This document shows, one piece after another, positions 18,706 through 28,965 of a stretch of DNA of 64,000 nt. The position numbers and the translations under genes are program-made. The notes below the pieces were generated by a model. It made no database searches. It was not told the DNA's origin and saw nothing but the letters and a program-made list of their open reading frames with translations. The stretch is from Virgibacillus sp. MSJ-26 (lineage in GTDB: Bacteria; Bacillota; Bacilli; Bacillales; Amphibacillaceae). Every line of letters starts with the position of its first letter. Position 1 is the stretch's first letter. The stretch covers positions 62,001 to 126,000 of the forward strand of contig NZ_JAHLPW010000002.1 in the NCBI RefSeq assembly GCF_018918075.1. Reading direction: 5' to 3'.

Positions 18706-20865
18706 ATGAGCAAAAAAGGACGTGTGACACTTCCGGCAGAGGAAGGGTTGGAGAATGAAATAACACAAATCGTGGATAAATGGGGAGCAGACGCGGTTCG
18801 CGATTCGGACGGTACAAAAATCCCAGAAGAAGTGAAATCGTTAGCTGATAAAGTATATTCAAAGTACTTTTTCACGCGTGGCGACCAAGAGTGGGCAAAA
18901 GCAAACCTTGATGAGTTGCAACATATTTATTTGATGTCGGAGCCCGTGACGGCAAAGTCAGAAGAAATCTCCATTCCTGTTATGAAAGGCTATTTCGATC
19001 AACAATTTAAGCCTGATACCGATCATGATCCAAAACAGTGGTGGGAAGTTATTAATCGAACGAGTGGCCAGGTTGTTGCTCCTGAGGAATGGACATATAA
19101 CGAGGCGACTCAAGAAGTTATTTTGACTCATGCAGAGAAGTGGCATCGTTATACGGTGAATTTTCTTGCTTATCAAATCTGGGATCCGGTTCATATGTAT
19201 AATCATATTACAAATAATTGGGATACAGAACATCAAATGCCATATGATCCAAGATATCCTAAAACACGAAAATATATTTTAGATAAGTTGAGAACATGGC
19301 TTGATGAGCATCCAGATACAGATGTTGTTAGGATTACAACTTTTTTCTATAATTTCACCTTAGTATTTAATGATTTAGCCGAGGAAAGATATGTTGATTG
19401 GTTTGGCTATAGCGCAACCGTCAGTCCACTTGCCTTACAGGAATTTGAAAAGGAAAAAGGCTATAAGCTCCGTCCAGAAGATTTAGTTGATCAAGGTTAT
19501 TATAATTCCCCATTTAGAACACCAAGTAAAGAGTTCTTAGATTGGATTGATTTCCAACAGAAATTTGTGAGTGAACTTGCAAAAGAATGTGTTGATATCG
19601 TCCATAGTTATGGTAAGGAAGCCATGATGTTCCTAGGTGATCATTGGGCCGGAACCGAACCTTACGGGAAGTATTTTGAAAACATTGGATTAGACGCCGT
19701 TGTTGGATCAGTTGGTGACGGAACAACACTAAGAATGATCTCGGATGTGCCTCATGTAAAATATACGGAAGGCCGCTTTTTACCATACTTCTTCCCTGAT
19801 ACATTTAATGAAGAAGGGGATCCGGTCGGAGAAGCAAATCAAAACTGGATGCAGGCGCGTCGTGCTATTTTGAGAAGTCCGATTCAGCGCATGGGATATG
19901 GCGGTTATCTAAGTTTAGCTTTAGACTTTCCAGACTTTGTCAAGCGTGTTGAGGAAATAACGAATGAATTTAGAGAGATTCATAATCAATCTAAAGAAAC
20001 GGCTTCTTATAAAGCACCATTCAAAGTAGCTATTTTAAATAGCTGGGGCGGAAGTAGAAAGTGGATGAGCCATCATGTTCATCATGCGATTTGGTATAAG
20101 CAAGTGTATTCATATTATGGTATTTTAGAGAGCTTAAGCGGTATGCCATTAGAAGTTGACTTCATTAGTTTTGACGATATTAAAGAAAATGGTATTTCCG
20201 ATGATATTGGAGTTATTATTAATGCAGGGGATGCAGGCACGTCCTGGAGCGGTGGTGAAGCGTGGCTAGACGACAAGGTTGTCAGTACAATTCGTGAATG
20301 GGTTGATGCTGGCGGTGGCTTTATTGGTGTAGGTGAACCAACGGCTATAGAACATCAAGGTGAATTTTTCCAGTTGGCGGATATCTTAGGTGTTCAAAAA
20401 GAAATCGGCTTTAGTCTAAGCCTTGATAAATACAATAAGCTTCATGAAGATGCCCATTTTATTACGGAAGATCAGGACGGATCGATTGATTTTGGAGAAA
20501 GCATGAAATACGTCTACCAAGCTGATCGAAATACGACCGTTCTAGCGATGGAAGAAGGCGATGTCACTCTTTCAGCTCATGAATTCGGTCGTGGACGCTC
20601 GGTTTATGTAGCTGGTCTACCATACAGCCCTGAAAATACGAGATTATTACTTCGAGCCATTTACTGGGCAGCGTCACGAGAAGCGGATATCAAGACATGG
20701 TATACAACGAATATTCAAACTGAATGTGCTGCGTATCCAGAAGCGAGCAAGTTTGTTGTTATTAATAATTCTTATGAAAAACAAGAAACAACCGTTTACA
20801 AAGATGATGGCACAGAAATGAAGGTAACCCTTGAGCCAATGGGTTATAAGTGGTTGGAAATTTAA
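18706..20865 (+). CDS. GH112 galacto-N-biose/lacto-N-biose-type phosphorylase
   Basis: This 719-residue cytoplasmic protein without a signal peptide matches the GH112 beta-galactosyl phosphorylases. These use phosphate to split Gal-beta1,3-HexNAc (or, in a subgroup, Gal-beta1,4-rhamnose) into galactose-1-phosphate and the second sugar. Landmarks are the N-terminal GRVTLPAEEGLE, RITTFFYNFTLVFND, and MFLGDHWAGTEPYG, where D312 aligns with the general acid. A glutamine-amidotransferase-like domain with AILNSWGG follows from about 445. The product enters the Leloir operon at 517-4192 without using ATP. The GH101 enzyme at 46509 favours galacto-N-biose as substrate, but the subgroup cannot be fixed by eye. 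Confidence 0.9.
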   Translation: MSKKGRVTLPAEEGLENEITQIVDKWGADAVRDSDGTKIPEEVKSLADKVYSKYFFTRGDQEWAKANLDELQHIYLMSEPVTAKSEEISIPVMKGYFDQQFKPDTDHDPKQWWEVINRTSGQVVAPEEWTYNEATQEVILTHAEKWHRYTVNFLAYQIWDPVHMYNHITNNWDTEHQMPYDPRYPKTRKYILDKLRTWLDEHPDTDVVRITTFFYNFTLVFNDLAEERYVDWFGYSATVSPLALQEFEKEKGYKLRPEDLVDQGYYNSPFRTPSKEFLDWIDFQQKFVSELAKECVDIVHSYGKEAMMFLGDHWAGTEPYGKYFENIGLDAVVGSVGDGTTLRMISDVPHVKYTEGRFLPYFFPDTFNEEGDPVGEANQNWMQARRAILRSPIQRMGYGGYLSLALDFPDFVKRVEEITNEFREIHNQSKETASYKAPFKVAILNSWGGSRKWMSHHVHHAIWYKQVYSYYGILESLSGMPLEVDFISFDDIKENGISDDIGVIINAGDAGTSWSGGEAWLDDKVVSTIREWVDAGGGFIGVGEPTAIEHQGEFFQLADILGVQKEIGFSLSLDKYNKLHEDAHFITEDQDGSIDFGESMKYVYQADRNTTVLAMEEGDVTLSAHEFGRGRSVYVAGLPYSPENTRLLLRAIYWAASREADIKTWYTTNIQTECAAYPEASKFVVINNSYEKQETTVYKDDGTEMKVTLEPMGYKWLEI

Positions 20866-20905
20866 AGAAATCCCCCCTCAAATTTGAGGGGGGATTTCTG
20901 TTTAT
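20866..20905 (+). terminator. Terminator after GH112 gene
   Basis: AGAAATCCCCCCTC and GAGGGGGGATTTCT form a perfect 14-bp stem around AAATTT, ending in GTTT. It ends the importer operon just after the GH112 stop. Confidence 0.85.
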
Positions 20906-21287
20906 AATAATCTGTCACGGCGATAGTTCATATGGAGCAGTTCATTATATTCAAAAGTATGTTCTTTATTGTGTTATAAATAAGCAATTGGTAGGGTTGA
21001 CCCATCAACCCTATAAATATAAACTGGAAGTGAAGGAACTGAAAATTTGAAATATAGGTTACTTTCAATGATACTTGTCATGCATTATTGAATATTGTAG
21101 TTATATTTACTTCAAGAGATTAAAAACAGTTTTAATACGGTGACAAGGAAGTTCTATTATTTATCTTTGAAGGTAATAAAGGAAGGAAGTGAAGGAACAT
21201 CAGCATGAGACGAATAAATTAAAAAAATCTTACTGGCCAGCCTTGAACTAAGCAAAACTTAATAACAAAATTCATATGGAGGTTTAT
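20906..21287 (+). promoter_or_regulatory. GH31 upstream region with inverted repeat
   Basis: This region of about 380 bp has no convincing gene. A perfect inverted repeat with 9-bp arms, TAGGGTTGA-CCCA-TCAACCCTA, spans 20992-21013 and overlaps a possible -35 TTGACC (20997-21002) that has TATAAA 15 bp downstream. It could be an operator or an RNA hairpin. Nothing else recognisable was seen. Confidence 0.35.
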
Positions 21288-24200
21288 ATGCTACTAAATG
21301 GGATGAGTAAAGTTAATTCTCTAAAAAATTTAGTAATGATTGTTGCTTTTGTTTTTTTATTAATGATGATCCCCATGGTAATCCTGAGTGGGGACAGTGC
21401 AGATGCAGCTGAAGAAGAAGGAGTCATTGGTACAGTAGAAGATATCACTCAAGATGGTAGCGATGTGTATGTCGATTTATCTACAGGAGAAGGAATAAAG
21501 TTAACTTTTTTAAAGGATAATCTTTTTCGATTTCATTTAGATCCAGAGAAAGAGTTCCCAGCAACTCCTGAACCGAATGATTCGGACCATACAACTACAA
21601 TAATTGATAAAAATGAAAGCGAATACAAAGAGGAATATGGATTAATCGATGTAACTATTGAAGAGGATGATGAATCTCATAAAATATCCACTGATGCCGT
21701 GGAACTAAGGATTGACAAAACAACTTCAAAAATGAGTTTATATGATAAAAATCAATCCAAGGTTCTTTGGGAAGAGGCTCTTCCTCTTAAATATGACAAG
21801 AATAAAGCAGTACAAACACTATCCACAAACCAAGATGAACATTTTTATGGTGGTGGACAACAAAATGGTTATTATTCACATAAAAATGAATCCATAAATA
21901 TTTCAGTCGGTGGGGGCTGGGATGCAGGGGCTGCATCAAGTCCAGTGCCATTTTATTTAAGTACAGATGGATATGGTGTGATGCGTAATACTTTCCAACC
22001 TGGATTTTATGATTTTTCTGAAACTGCAAAATTTGAGCATTATGAAGAACGCTTTGATGCCTATTATTTTGTAGAAGATTCTATACCTGACATCATTAAT
22101 GAATATACAGAGTTAACAGGAAAACCAGCTATGTTGCCAGAATATGCTTTTTACTTGGGACATTTAGATTGTTTTAATGGCAAGCATAACGGACATGGAG
22201 ATATTAGAACTCTCATGGATGATGCTATGAATTACTTAAATCGTTATGTTGATAATGATATGCCTTTAGGATGGTTTGCACCAAATGACGGTTATAGTTG
22301 TGGATATGGTGGGTTAGATAACTTAGAGGAATTTGCTGATGCTGCAAAAGAGGAAAATGTTAAAACAGCTCTCTGGACAGAGAGTACACTTGAACCAGAT
22401 CCGAGTTTACCAGAAGATGATCCATTACGTAGAGACCTTGATGGAGAGGTCAAAGCGGGTGTTAGAGGAATTAAGACGGATGTCGCTTGGGTTGGACCGG
22501 GCTATTCCATGGCTTTAGATGCCCAGCGTCTAGCCGCAGAAGGTATTGAAAAAGTAGAAAACTCTGGAGGAGACCGTCCTTTCGTTGTTTCATTGAATGG
22601 TTGGGCAGGCTCTCAGAGATATGCAGGTCTTTGGTCAGGTGACCAATATGGAGGTAACTGGGAATATATTAGAATGCATATTCCCACTTATATCGGTGCG
22701 GGTTTATCAGGTAATCCAAATATTGGATCAGATATGGATGGAATATTTGGTGGAGATGAAGTCATTCAAACGAGGGATTTCCAGTGGAAAACATTCACTC
22801 CTCTACAACTAGATATGGATGGTTGGGCTTCAAGTGGTGATGATTATACACATGAGAAAAACCCTTGGAACTATGGTGAACCATATGCATCCATCAATCG
22901 AATGTATTTGAAGTTAAAGTCGGAAATGTTACCGTACAATTACACAATTGCTGAAGAATCAACAACAGATTCCATGCCAATGGTAAGAGGTATGATGCTT
23001 GAATATCCAGAGGATCCATATACTTATGGTACAGAAACACAGTATCAGTATATGTGGGGACCTAATCTTTTAGTTGCACCTGTTTACAAGGAAAGCGACC
23101 ATGAAGCTGGGGTACGAAATGAAATATATCTTCCAGATGAAGAACAAGTCTGGATAGACTATTTTACAGGTGAACAGTATAAAGGCGGCTCCGTCGTCCA
23201 TAATTTTGAAGCGCCTCTATGGAAGACTCCCGTATTTGTAAAAGCTGGTGCAATTATTCCAATGGCACCGGAAAACAATTCGCCTGATGAGTTAGATGGT
23301 TCGGAAAATAGAATATTTGATGTATATCCTTCAGGGGAATCAGAGTTTACAATGTATGAAGATGATGGTGAGACTTTAGATTATAAAGATGATAAGAATA
23401 TGAGAACGAAGGTTTCTTCAGTTGAAGAGGAAAATACAGCTATTATTACCGTTGATAAGGCAGAAGGAAACGGATATGATGGCATGGTTAAAGACAGAGG
23501 TACAGAGTTTATCGTCAATACACTTCAAGAACCGGAAAACTTAACTGTTACAATAGGTAATGAAGAAGTTGAGTTGAGCGAAGTCACAACAGAAGAAGAA
23601 TATGAAGCATCTGATAATGTATTCTTCTATAATGAAGAACCTAACTTGAATAAATATTCTACTGAAGGTTCTGAGTTTGAAGATACAGAGATTATTACAA
23701 CACCAAAACTATTTGTGAAAGTAGAAAAAACGGATATAACAAATAATAAGGTTACTTTAACTGTAGATGGTTTTACCAACACACCAATAGATGATGTTAT
23801 CGATGATGAAGTGCCTGAAACACCTGCCAACCTACAAGCTGATGAGAAAGAAATCACAGCTGATGAAATCAAGGTAGAATGGGATCAAGTGGAAGGTGAG
23901 AACGTACAGTATGAATTAATGATTGATGGCGTCATCCACAGTAACGTGTTCACTAAAAAAGATGAAGACCCTTACTATATTCACTCTGATTTAAAATTCG
24001 ATACAGATTATAGCTACAAAGTAAGAGCGGTGAATACTAAAGGAGCTTCAGATTGGAGTGAGGAACTAACAGTTAGGACAGATCTTGATCCTTACAGAAA
24101 TGTACCAAAAAATATGACAGCAACAGCTAGTAGCCATCAACCAGGTGAAGAACCTGAGAAGGCTATAGACGGAGACGTTAATACACAATGGCATTCTAAT

Positions 24201-25403
24201 TGGAATGACCCAAATCTACCAATCACATTTGAAATTGATATGCAGCTTGCTTATGATTTAGATAAGTTTGAATATCTACCTAGGCATGATGCTGGAAATG
24301 GTACAATCCTACAATATGACTTAGATGTTAGTTTAGATGGCAAAACATATAAAAATGTTGTGAAGGATGGTACATTTGATAGAAACGATGAACTTAAAAC
24401 GATAGATTTCGATGATACAGTCTATGCAAGATATATCAAAGTAACGATTACAGATAGTGTAGGTGACTTTGGTTCTGCAAGGGAGTTCCGTCCTTATAAA
24501 AAAGATAAGACAGAAGGATGGGTTGTAGGTAAAAACATATCCGATGGAGCTGAAGGAGAAATAGGAGAAGATGATTTGAATTTCTTCGCAAGTTACATGG
24601 GTGTTGATGAAACAGATAGTGCTTGGAATCAAGTGGAAAAAGGTGATATTAATTATAATGGGGTCATTGATGCCTATGACTTAATGTACGTGGCTAGTCA
24701 CTTGGGGGATGAACCTCTTGAGGAGACCGGAGAGTCCATAGATGGGTCTTTGGATATCAAACCTAGTAAGCAACAACTTGAGAAAGGTGAACAGTTCACT
24801 GTAGATATTATTGGAAATGACCTACAGGATATTAATGCATTTGGTTTAGAGCTAACCTTGGATACAAGCAAATTTAAATTAGTAGATGACGGAATAAGTG
24901 CAACTGATGCTAGTGAGCATATGTTAAATTATTCTAAACGTAATGGACAAAGAATTATGGCGGCGTTTTCTAATAAAGGGTCACAATCAACACTTGAAGG
25001 TGATCAAACAGTAGCTACAGTTACTTTAGAGGCTAGAGAAGATGCTGAGTTTGATGGGGACATTACGAGATCACTGCTTTTAAATACATCTTTTGATACG
25101 ATTGATGAGATTGGAGATGTGTTAGAACCTGAAGAAATTAATGCATCACAAATTAAGTCGATTGTAGAGGAACTAGAGGAAGCAGGCGAAGTCGATAGTG
25201 GCGTAGCTCATTCACTAACCATCCATTTAACAGCTGTTAGCCATTATGAATCAAAAGATGAAGCTGAGAAAGTTATTAAGCATATGAATGGGTTTAAACA
25301 ATTATTAAATCATCAAAGGGATCATCAATTAATTTCAGAAAAGACGTTTAAAACTCTGGACAAGAAAGCAGATTCTTTAATAGAGAAGTGGGAAGAAAAA
25401 TAA
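21288..25403 (+). CDS. Secreted multidomain GH31 glycosidase, probable alpha-N-acetylgalactosaminidase
   Basis: The protein has 1371 residues from the ATG at 21288, which follows GGAGG; an ATG 12 bp upstream overlaps that site. A signal or anchor segment covers about 8-40. The GH31 domain, to about 760, has candidate nucleophile D398 in GIKTDVAWVG and acid/base D452 in LWSGDQYGG. These surroundings recall the GH31 alpha-GalNAcase subgroup (Enterococcus Nag31A type) more than alpha-glucosidases. Then come FN3 (about 840-940), CBM32-like (945-1070), dockerin-like (1085-1140, GDINYNGVIDAYDL), cohesin-like (1150-1285) and the C-terminal helical FIMAH-like module (1288-1371). It probably removes alpha-GalNAc from glycans outside the cell. 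Specificity is an inference. Confidence 0.85.
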   Translation: MLLNGMSKVNSLKNLVMIVAFVFLLMMIPMVILSGDSADAAEEEGVIGTVEDITQDGSDVYVDLSTGEGIKLTFLKDNLFRFHLDPEKEFPATPEPNDSDHTTTIIDKNESEYKEEYGLIDVTIEEDDESHKISTDAVELRIDKTTSKMSLYDKNQSKVLWEEALPLKYDKNKAVQTLSTNQDEHFYGGGQQNGYYSHKNESINISVGGGWDAGAASSPVPFYLSTDGYGVMRNTFQPGFYDFSETAKFEHYEERFDAYYFVEDSIPDIINEYTELTGKPAMLPEYAFYLGHLDCFNGKHNGHGDIRTLMDDAMNYLNRYVDNDMPLGWFAPNDGYSCGYGGLDNLEEFADAAKEENVKTALWTESTLEPDPSLPEDDPLRRDLDGEVKAGVRGIKTDVAWVGPGYSMALDAQRLAAEGIEKVENSGGDRPFVVSLNGWAGSQRYAGLWSGDQYGGNWEYIRMHIPTYIGAGLSGNPNIGSDMDGIFGGDEVIQTRDFQWKTFTPLQLDMDGWASSGDDYTHEKNPWNYGEPYASINRMYLKLKSEMLPYNYTIAEESTTDSMPMVRGMMLEYPEDPYTYGTETQYQYMWGPNLLVAPVYKESDHEAGVRNEIYLPDEEQVWIDYFTGEQYKGGSVVHNFEAPLWKTPVFVKAGAIIPMAPENNSPDELDGSENRIFDVYPSGESEFTMYEDDGETLDYKDDKNMRTKVSSVEEENTAIITVDKAEGNGYDGMVKDRGTEFIVNTLQEPENLTVTIGNEEVELSEVTTEEEYEASDNVFFYNEEPNLNKYSTEGSEFEDTEIITTPKLFVKVEKTDITNNKVTLTVDGFTNTPIDDVIDDEVPETPANLQADEKEITADEIKVEWDQVEGENVQYELMIDGVIHSNVFTKKDEDPYYIHSDLKFDTDYSYKVRAVNTKGASDWSEELTVRTDLDPYRNVPKNMTATASSHQPGEEPEKAIDGDVNTQWHSNWNDPNLPITFEIDMQLAYDLDKFEYLPRHDAGNGTILQYDLDVSLDGKTYKNVVKDGTFDRNDELKTIDFDDTVYARYIKVTITDSVGDFGSAREFRPYKKDKTEGWVVGKNISDGAEGEIGEDDLNFFASYMGVDETDSAWNQVEKGDINYNGVIDAYDLMYVASHLGDEPLEETGESIDGSLDIKPSKQQLEKGEQFTVDIIGNDLQDINAFGLELTLDTSKFKLVDDGISATDASEHMLNYSKRNGQRIMAAFSNKGSQSTLEGDQTVATVTLEAREDAEFDGDITRSLLLNTSFDTIDEIGDVLEPEEINASQIKSIVEELEEAGEVDSGVAHSLTIHLTAVSHYESKDEAEKVIKHMNGFKQLLNHQRDHQLISEKTFKTLDKKADSLIEKWEEK

Positions 25404-25422
25404 GTCTTCTGCATAATCAATT

Positions 25423-25468
25423 AAAACCTCCCTATGGTAATATTAAACATAGGGAGGTTTTATTATTT
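25423..25468 (+). terminator. Terminator after GH31 gene
   Basis: AAAACCTCCCTATG and CATAGGGAGGTTTT form a perfect 14-bp stem with an 11-nt loop, followed by ATTATTTTA. Confidence 0.8.
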
Positions 25469-25550
25469 TAGAAGGGCATATTTATGAAGTAACTTTGATA
25501 AATGAAATTATAAATTATTTTAATGGCTTTTAGATTAAAAGCTAGGCTGG

Positions 25551-25584
25551 TAAAAGCGTTTTGTACTATACTATAATTTATAGT
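25551..25584 (+). promoter_or_regulatory. Operator-like palindrome and weak cre before gntR-type gene
   Basis: ACTATAATTTATAGT (25570-25584) is palindromic apart from its centre and contains TATAAT, a possible -10 box. It is a plausible autoregulatory operator of the UTRA regulator. TAAAAGCGTTTTGT (25551-25564) just upstream matches the cre consensus with two or more mismatches. Confidence 0.5.
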
Positions 25585-25674
25585 GAAATATCGGTGAAGG
25601 CTCGCTTTCATGTAAAGACATAAACCATTATTTAAATATTAATTTTATTATATAGATTAAGGAGAAAAAACTAT

Positions 25675-26412
25675 ATGGAGAAATTCAAACTAGATCCATC
25701 GAGTTTTGTGCCGCTATATCAGCAACTAAAAGAACATATAATAGAAAAAATAGATAAAAATATATGGAAGCCTGGAGATAAAATTTACTCAGAGAATCAA
25801 TTATATGAGAAATTTGATGTAAGTAGAAATACTGCAAAAAAAGCTATTGAGGATTTAGTGCAAGAAGGAACTCTTTATCGTCTTCAAGGAAAAGGCACTT
25901 TTGTTAGTATGCCAAAAATAGAACAATCTTTATCTGCTTTTTATAGCTTTAGCCAAGTCTTAAGAAAAAAAGGTTTGCAACCACATGATGTTGTTCTAGA
26001 TGTGAAAACAATTGAAGCATCACATAAGGTGGCAAAGGAATTAAAAATTGAAAAAGGTGAAAAAGTAGTTACTCTCCGGAGGCTAAGGTACGCCAATGAA
26101 GAACCAATTATTTTAGAAGTTTCCTATTTACCAAAAAGAATTATCGATAATGAAGCTAAATTAAAATTAGTTAGTCAAACACCATTATATGATATATTGA
26201 ACACTTATTTTAACGTTATTGTCAATTCCGCCAAAGAAACATTTGAGCCAATTTTAATTCGTGAAGAGGAAAAATATTATCTGGAGGTTGATATTGGTTC
26301 TCCTGCTCTGCTGCTTGAAAGAGTTGCGTATGATTCAGAGAAAAAACCCGTAGAGTTTTGCAAATCTATAGTACGAGGGGATCGTTGTAAGTTTTACACG
26401 GAATTGATTTAA
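25675..26412 (+). CDS. GntR-family (HutC/UTRA) transcriptional regulator
   Basis: This 245-residue protein has an N-terminal winged helix (PLYQQLKEHIIEKI, about 12-75, with NQLYEKFDVSRNTAKKAI as the recognition part and GKGTFVS closing the wing) and a C-terminal UTRA ligand domain (about 95-240, ending CKSIVRGDRCKFY). UTRA regulators usually sense phosphorylated sugars. Its gene precedes the sulfatase-FGE pair by 82 bp, so it probably controls these two and perhaps itself. It differs from the second UTRA regulator at 36860. An AAGGAG site precedes the ATG. Confidence 0.88.
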   Translation: MEKFKLDPSSFVPLYQQLKEHIIEKIDKNIWKPGDKIYSENQLYEKFDVSRNTAKKAIEDLVQEGTLYRLQGKGTFVSMPKIEQSLSAFYSFSQVLRKKGLQPHDVVLDVKTIEASHKVAKELKIEKGEKVVTLRRLRYANEEPIILEVSYLPKRIIDNEAKLKLVSQTPLYDILNTYFNVIVNSAKETFEPILIREEEKYYLEVDIGSPALLLERVAYDSEKKPVEFCKSIVRGDRCKFYTELI

Positions 26413-26494
26413 AGCTTTTCGGCTAGAAGCTTTTTACTGGGCAAAAGAGTGAGATACATACTGAAGGATAATTAATAATAGAGAGGGATAGATT

Positions 26495-27955
26495 ATGAAA
26501 CCAAATGTTTTATTAATCATGGTTGATCAAATGCGCGCTGATTGTTTAAGTATATTGGATCATCCAGTTGTTGATACACCCAACTTGGATCAACTTGCAC
26601 GAAATGGTGTGCTTTTTAATAATGCTTATGCGGCGACGCCCTCATGTGTCCCCGCGCGCGCTTCAGTTTTAACCGGAATGTCGCAAACTAAAACTGGGCG
26701 TGTTGGTTACGAAGATAAAGTACCGTGGAATTATGAGCATACAATGCCGGGAGAATTTGCTAAAGCTGGTTATCATACCCAAAGTATCGGTAAAATGCAC
26801 ACATATCCAACCAGAAATTTATGTGGGTACCATAATGTCGTTCTTCACGATGGCTATATGCATTATAACCGTTTTAAACATACCACAAAAACGATTGAGT
26901 CATTTGAACAAACAGATGACTATTTACCGTGGTTGCGTGAAAGAGCAGGGAGTCAAGTTGATTTAACCGATTTAGGACTCGATTGTAATTCATCTACAGT
27001 CGCTAGGCCTTGGGAATTATCTGAAGCTTTACATCCAACCAATTGGGTGACGACACAATCGATTGATTTTTTAAGACGCCGTGATCCATCGAAACCATTT
27101 TTCTTAAAGATGTCATTTGTTAGACCGCATCCACCTTTTGATCCGCCACAAGCTTTTTATGATATGTACCGTGATCTTGAATTACCAGATCCGCCTGTTG
27201 GGGATTGGGCATCAACCGCAGATGATGATCGAAGTGGATTTAATCCGGTGACAGGAAAGGGTATTGTTCCGAAACGTCGCCTAAAACAAGCACAAGCTGC
27301 TTATTATGCGCTGATTACCCATATTGACCATCAAATTGGAAGATTCTTAATGGCGATGGAGGAATATGGCGTTTATGATAATACAGTGATTTTATTTGTT
27401 TCCGATCATGGAGAGTTATTAGGAGATCACCATTTATTTCGAAAGTCATTGCCATATGAAGGTAGCGCTAAAGTACCTTTAATTATGTCAGATCCAGGTA
27501 ATTACTTAAAATTAGACACAAATATTCAATTGAATCAAGTGGCTGAGTTAAGGGATATCATGCCGACCTTGTTAGACGTTGCAAATATAAATATACCACC
27601 GACCGTTGATGGCGAGAGTTTACTGCCACTTTGGAAACAGCAAACTGACACTTGGCGAGATTATATTCATGGTGAACATGAATTTGGTGAAAAGAGCTAT
27701 CACTATATAACGGACGGAAAAGAGAAATATATTTGGTTTTCGCGCACTGGAGAAGAACAATTCTTTGATCTTGAAAAAGATCCTCAGGAACTAGTTAATT
27801 TAGCCTCGTCTTCTGACTATGTGGATCATGTAGAATTACGTCGGAACCAGTTAATTCATGAATTAACTGGACGTGAAGAAGGTTATACAGATGGAGAGAG
27901 ATTAATTAGTGGTAAAGTAGCCAAGCCGACTTTAAATAAATTAAAGGAAAAGTAG
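26495..27955 (+). CDS. Cysteine-type sulfatase (S1 family), cytoplasmic
   Basis: This 486-residue sulfatase carries the maturation signature C-x-P-x-R as [12 protein letters not shown], with C51 as the residue oxidised to formylglycine. Metal-binding parts are MVDQMRAD near the N-terminus and [12 protein letters not shown] near residue 310. No signal peptide is present, so it acts inside the cell, probably on an imported sulfated sugar. The mucin context suggests GalNAc or GlcNAc sulfate, but specificity cannot be read from the sequence. It is followed after 12 bp by its activating enzyme. Confidence 0.92.
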   Translation: MKPNVLLIMVDQMRADCLSILDHPVVDTPNLDQLARNGVLFNNAYAATPSCVPARASVLTGMSQTKTGRVGYEDKVPWNYEHTMPGEFAKAGYHTQSIGKMHTYPTRNLCGYHNVVLHDGYMHYNRFKHTTKTIESFEQTDDYLPWLRERAGSQVDLTDLGLDCNSSTVARPWELSEALHPTNWVTTQSIDFLRRRDPSKPFFLKMSFVRPHPPFDPPQAFYDMYRDLELPDPPVGDWASTADDDRSGFNPVTGKGIVPKRRLKQAQAAYYALITHIDHQIGRFLMAMEEYGVYDNTVILFVSDHGELLGDHHLFRKSLPYEGSAKVPLIMSDPGNYLKLDTNIQLNQVAELRDIMPTLLDVANINIPPTVDGESLLPLWKQQTDTWRDYIHGEHEFGEKSYHYITDGKEKYIWFSRTGEEQFFDLEKDPQELVNLASSSDYVDHVELRRNQLIHELTGREEGYTDGERLISGKVAKPTLNKLKEK

Positions 27956-27967
27956 GAGGCTGAACTC

Positions 27968-28954
27968 ATGCTGAATGATGAAAGGCAACATGTGAAAAGT
28001 TGTTGCAGTGCTAGTCGGGAGTCCGTAGAGCAATTAGATAAATCTGTGTCGGCAGAAAAAAATAAGTCGATAACAAGACAAGCCATTACTGATCGAAGTG
28101 AAGATATGATCCTTATAAAAGGTGGCTCATTTTTAATGGGAACGCATGATCAAGAGGGATTCCCAGCGGATGGTGAAGGACCTGTTCGACAAGTCATTGT
28201 TGATGATTTTTATATTGATCAATCGACAGTGACAAATCGAGAGTTTTTATCGTTCGTTAATGAAACAAACTATATCACTGATGCGGAAAAATTCGGATGG
28301 TCTTTTGTTTTTGAATACTTAATAAGTGAAACGACTGCATCTCGTGTCACTCAAAGAGTACAGCAAACCCCTTGGTGGTGGGTTGTTGAAGGAGCAGATT
28401 TTAAACATCCAGAAGGACCAGATTCTTCGATTGATGGGCGGCTTGACCATCCGGCGATTCATATTTCTTGGAACGATGCACAAGCATATTGTCAGTGGGC
28501 TGGAAAAAGACTTCCTACTGAAGCAGAGTGGGAATATGCTGCCCGAGGAGGACTCACGCAGAAGAAGTATCCTTGGGGAGATGAATTAACTCCGAATGGG
28601 GAGCACTTCTGCAATATATGGCAAGGCACTTTTCCACATGAAAATACCCAAGAGGACGGTTACTTTGGAACAGCTCCAGCAGAGTCTTTTCCACGGAACG
28701 GTTACGGGCTTTACAATATGGCAGGTAATGTATGGGAATGGTGCGCTGACTGGTTTACAAGACATCATAAAAATGAAAGGCCATTAGAGAATCCGAAGGG
28801 ACCGCAAAATGGTTCTACCCGAGTGATGCGTGGAGGTTCATATTTATGCCACCATTCTTATTGTAACCGATACCGAGTAGCAGCACGTACCTCGAATACC
28901 CCAGACAGTTCATCAGGAAATCTTGGATTTCGATGTGTGAAGGGTCTTAATTAG
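27968..28954 (+). CDS. Formylglycine-generating enzyme (SUMF1 family)
   Basis: This 328-residue protein oxidises the C-x-P-x-R cysteine of sulfatases to formylglycine, using oxygen and copper in characterised members. The two active-site cysteines are C294 and C299 in [17 protein letters not shown], followed by [15 protein letters not shown], the C-terminal FGE signature. Middle landmarks are [31 protein letters not shown] and [13 protein letters not shown]. Like other bacterial FGEs, it has a CC near the N-terminus (VKSCCSASR). It lacks a signal peptide, matching the cytoplasmic sulfatase upstream. An AGGAGG site lies between the two genes. Confidence 0.95.
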   Translation: MLNDERQHVKSCCSASRESVEQLDKSVSAEKNKSITRQAITDRSEDMILIKGGSFLMGTHDQEGFPADGEGPVRQVIVDDFYIDQSTVTNREFLSFVNETNYITDAEKFGWSFVFEYLISETTASRVTQRVQQTPWWWVVEGADFKHPEGPDSSIDGRLDHPAIHISWNDAQAYCQWAGKRLPTEAEWEYAARGGLTQKKYPWGDELTPNGEHFCNIWQGTFPHENTQEDGYFGTAPAESFPRNGYGLYNMAGNVWEWCADWFTRHHKNERPLENPKGPQNGSTRVMRGGSYLCHHSYCNRYRVAARTSNTPDSSSGNLGFRCVKGLN

Positions 28955-28965
28955 AGTTTACTGAT

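Noticed and set aside
20850..21050. 66-residue plus-strand frame after GH112
   Set aside because: It starts inside the GH112 gene, runs through the terminator hairpin, and has no ribosome site or family resemblance.
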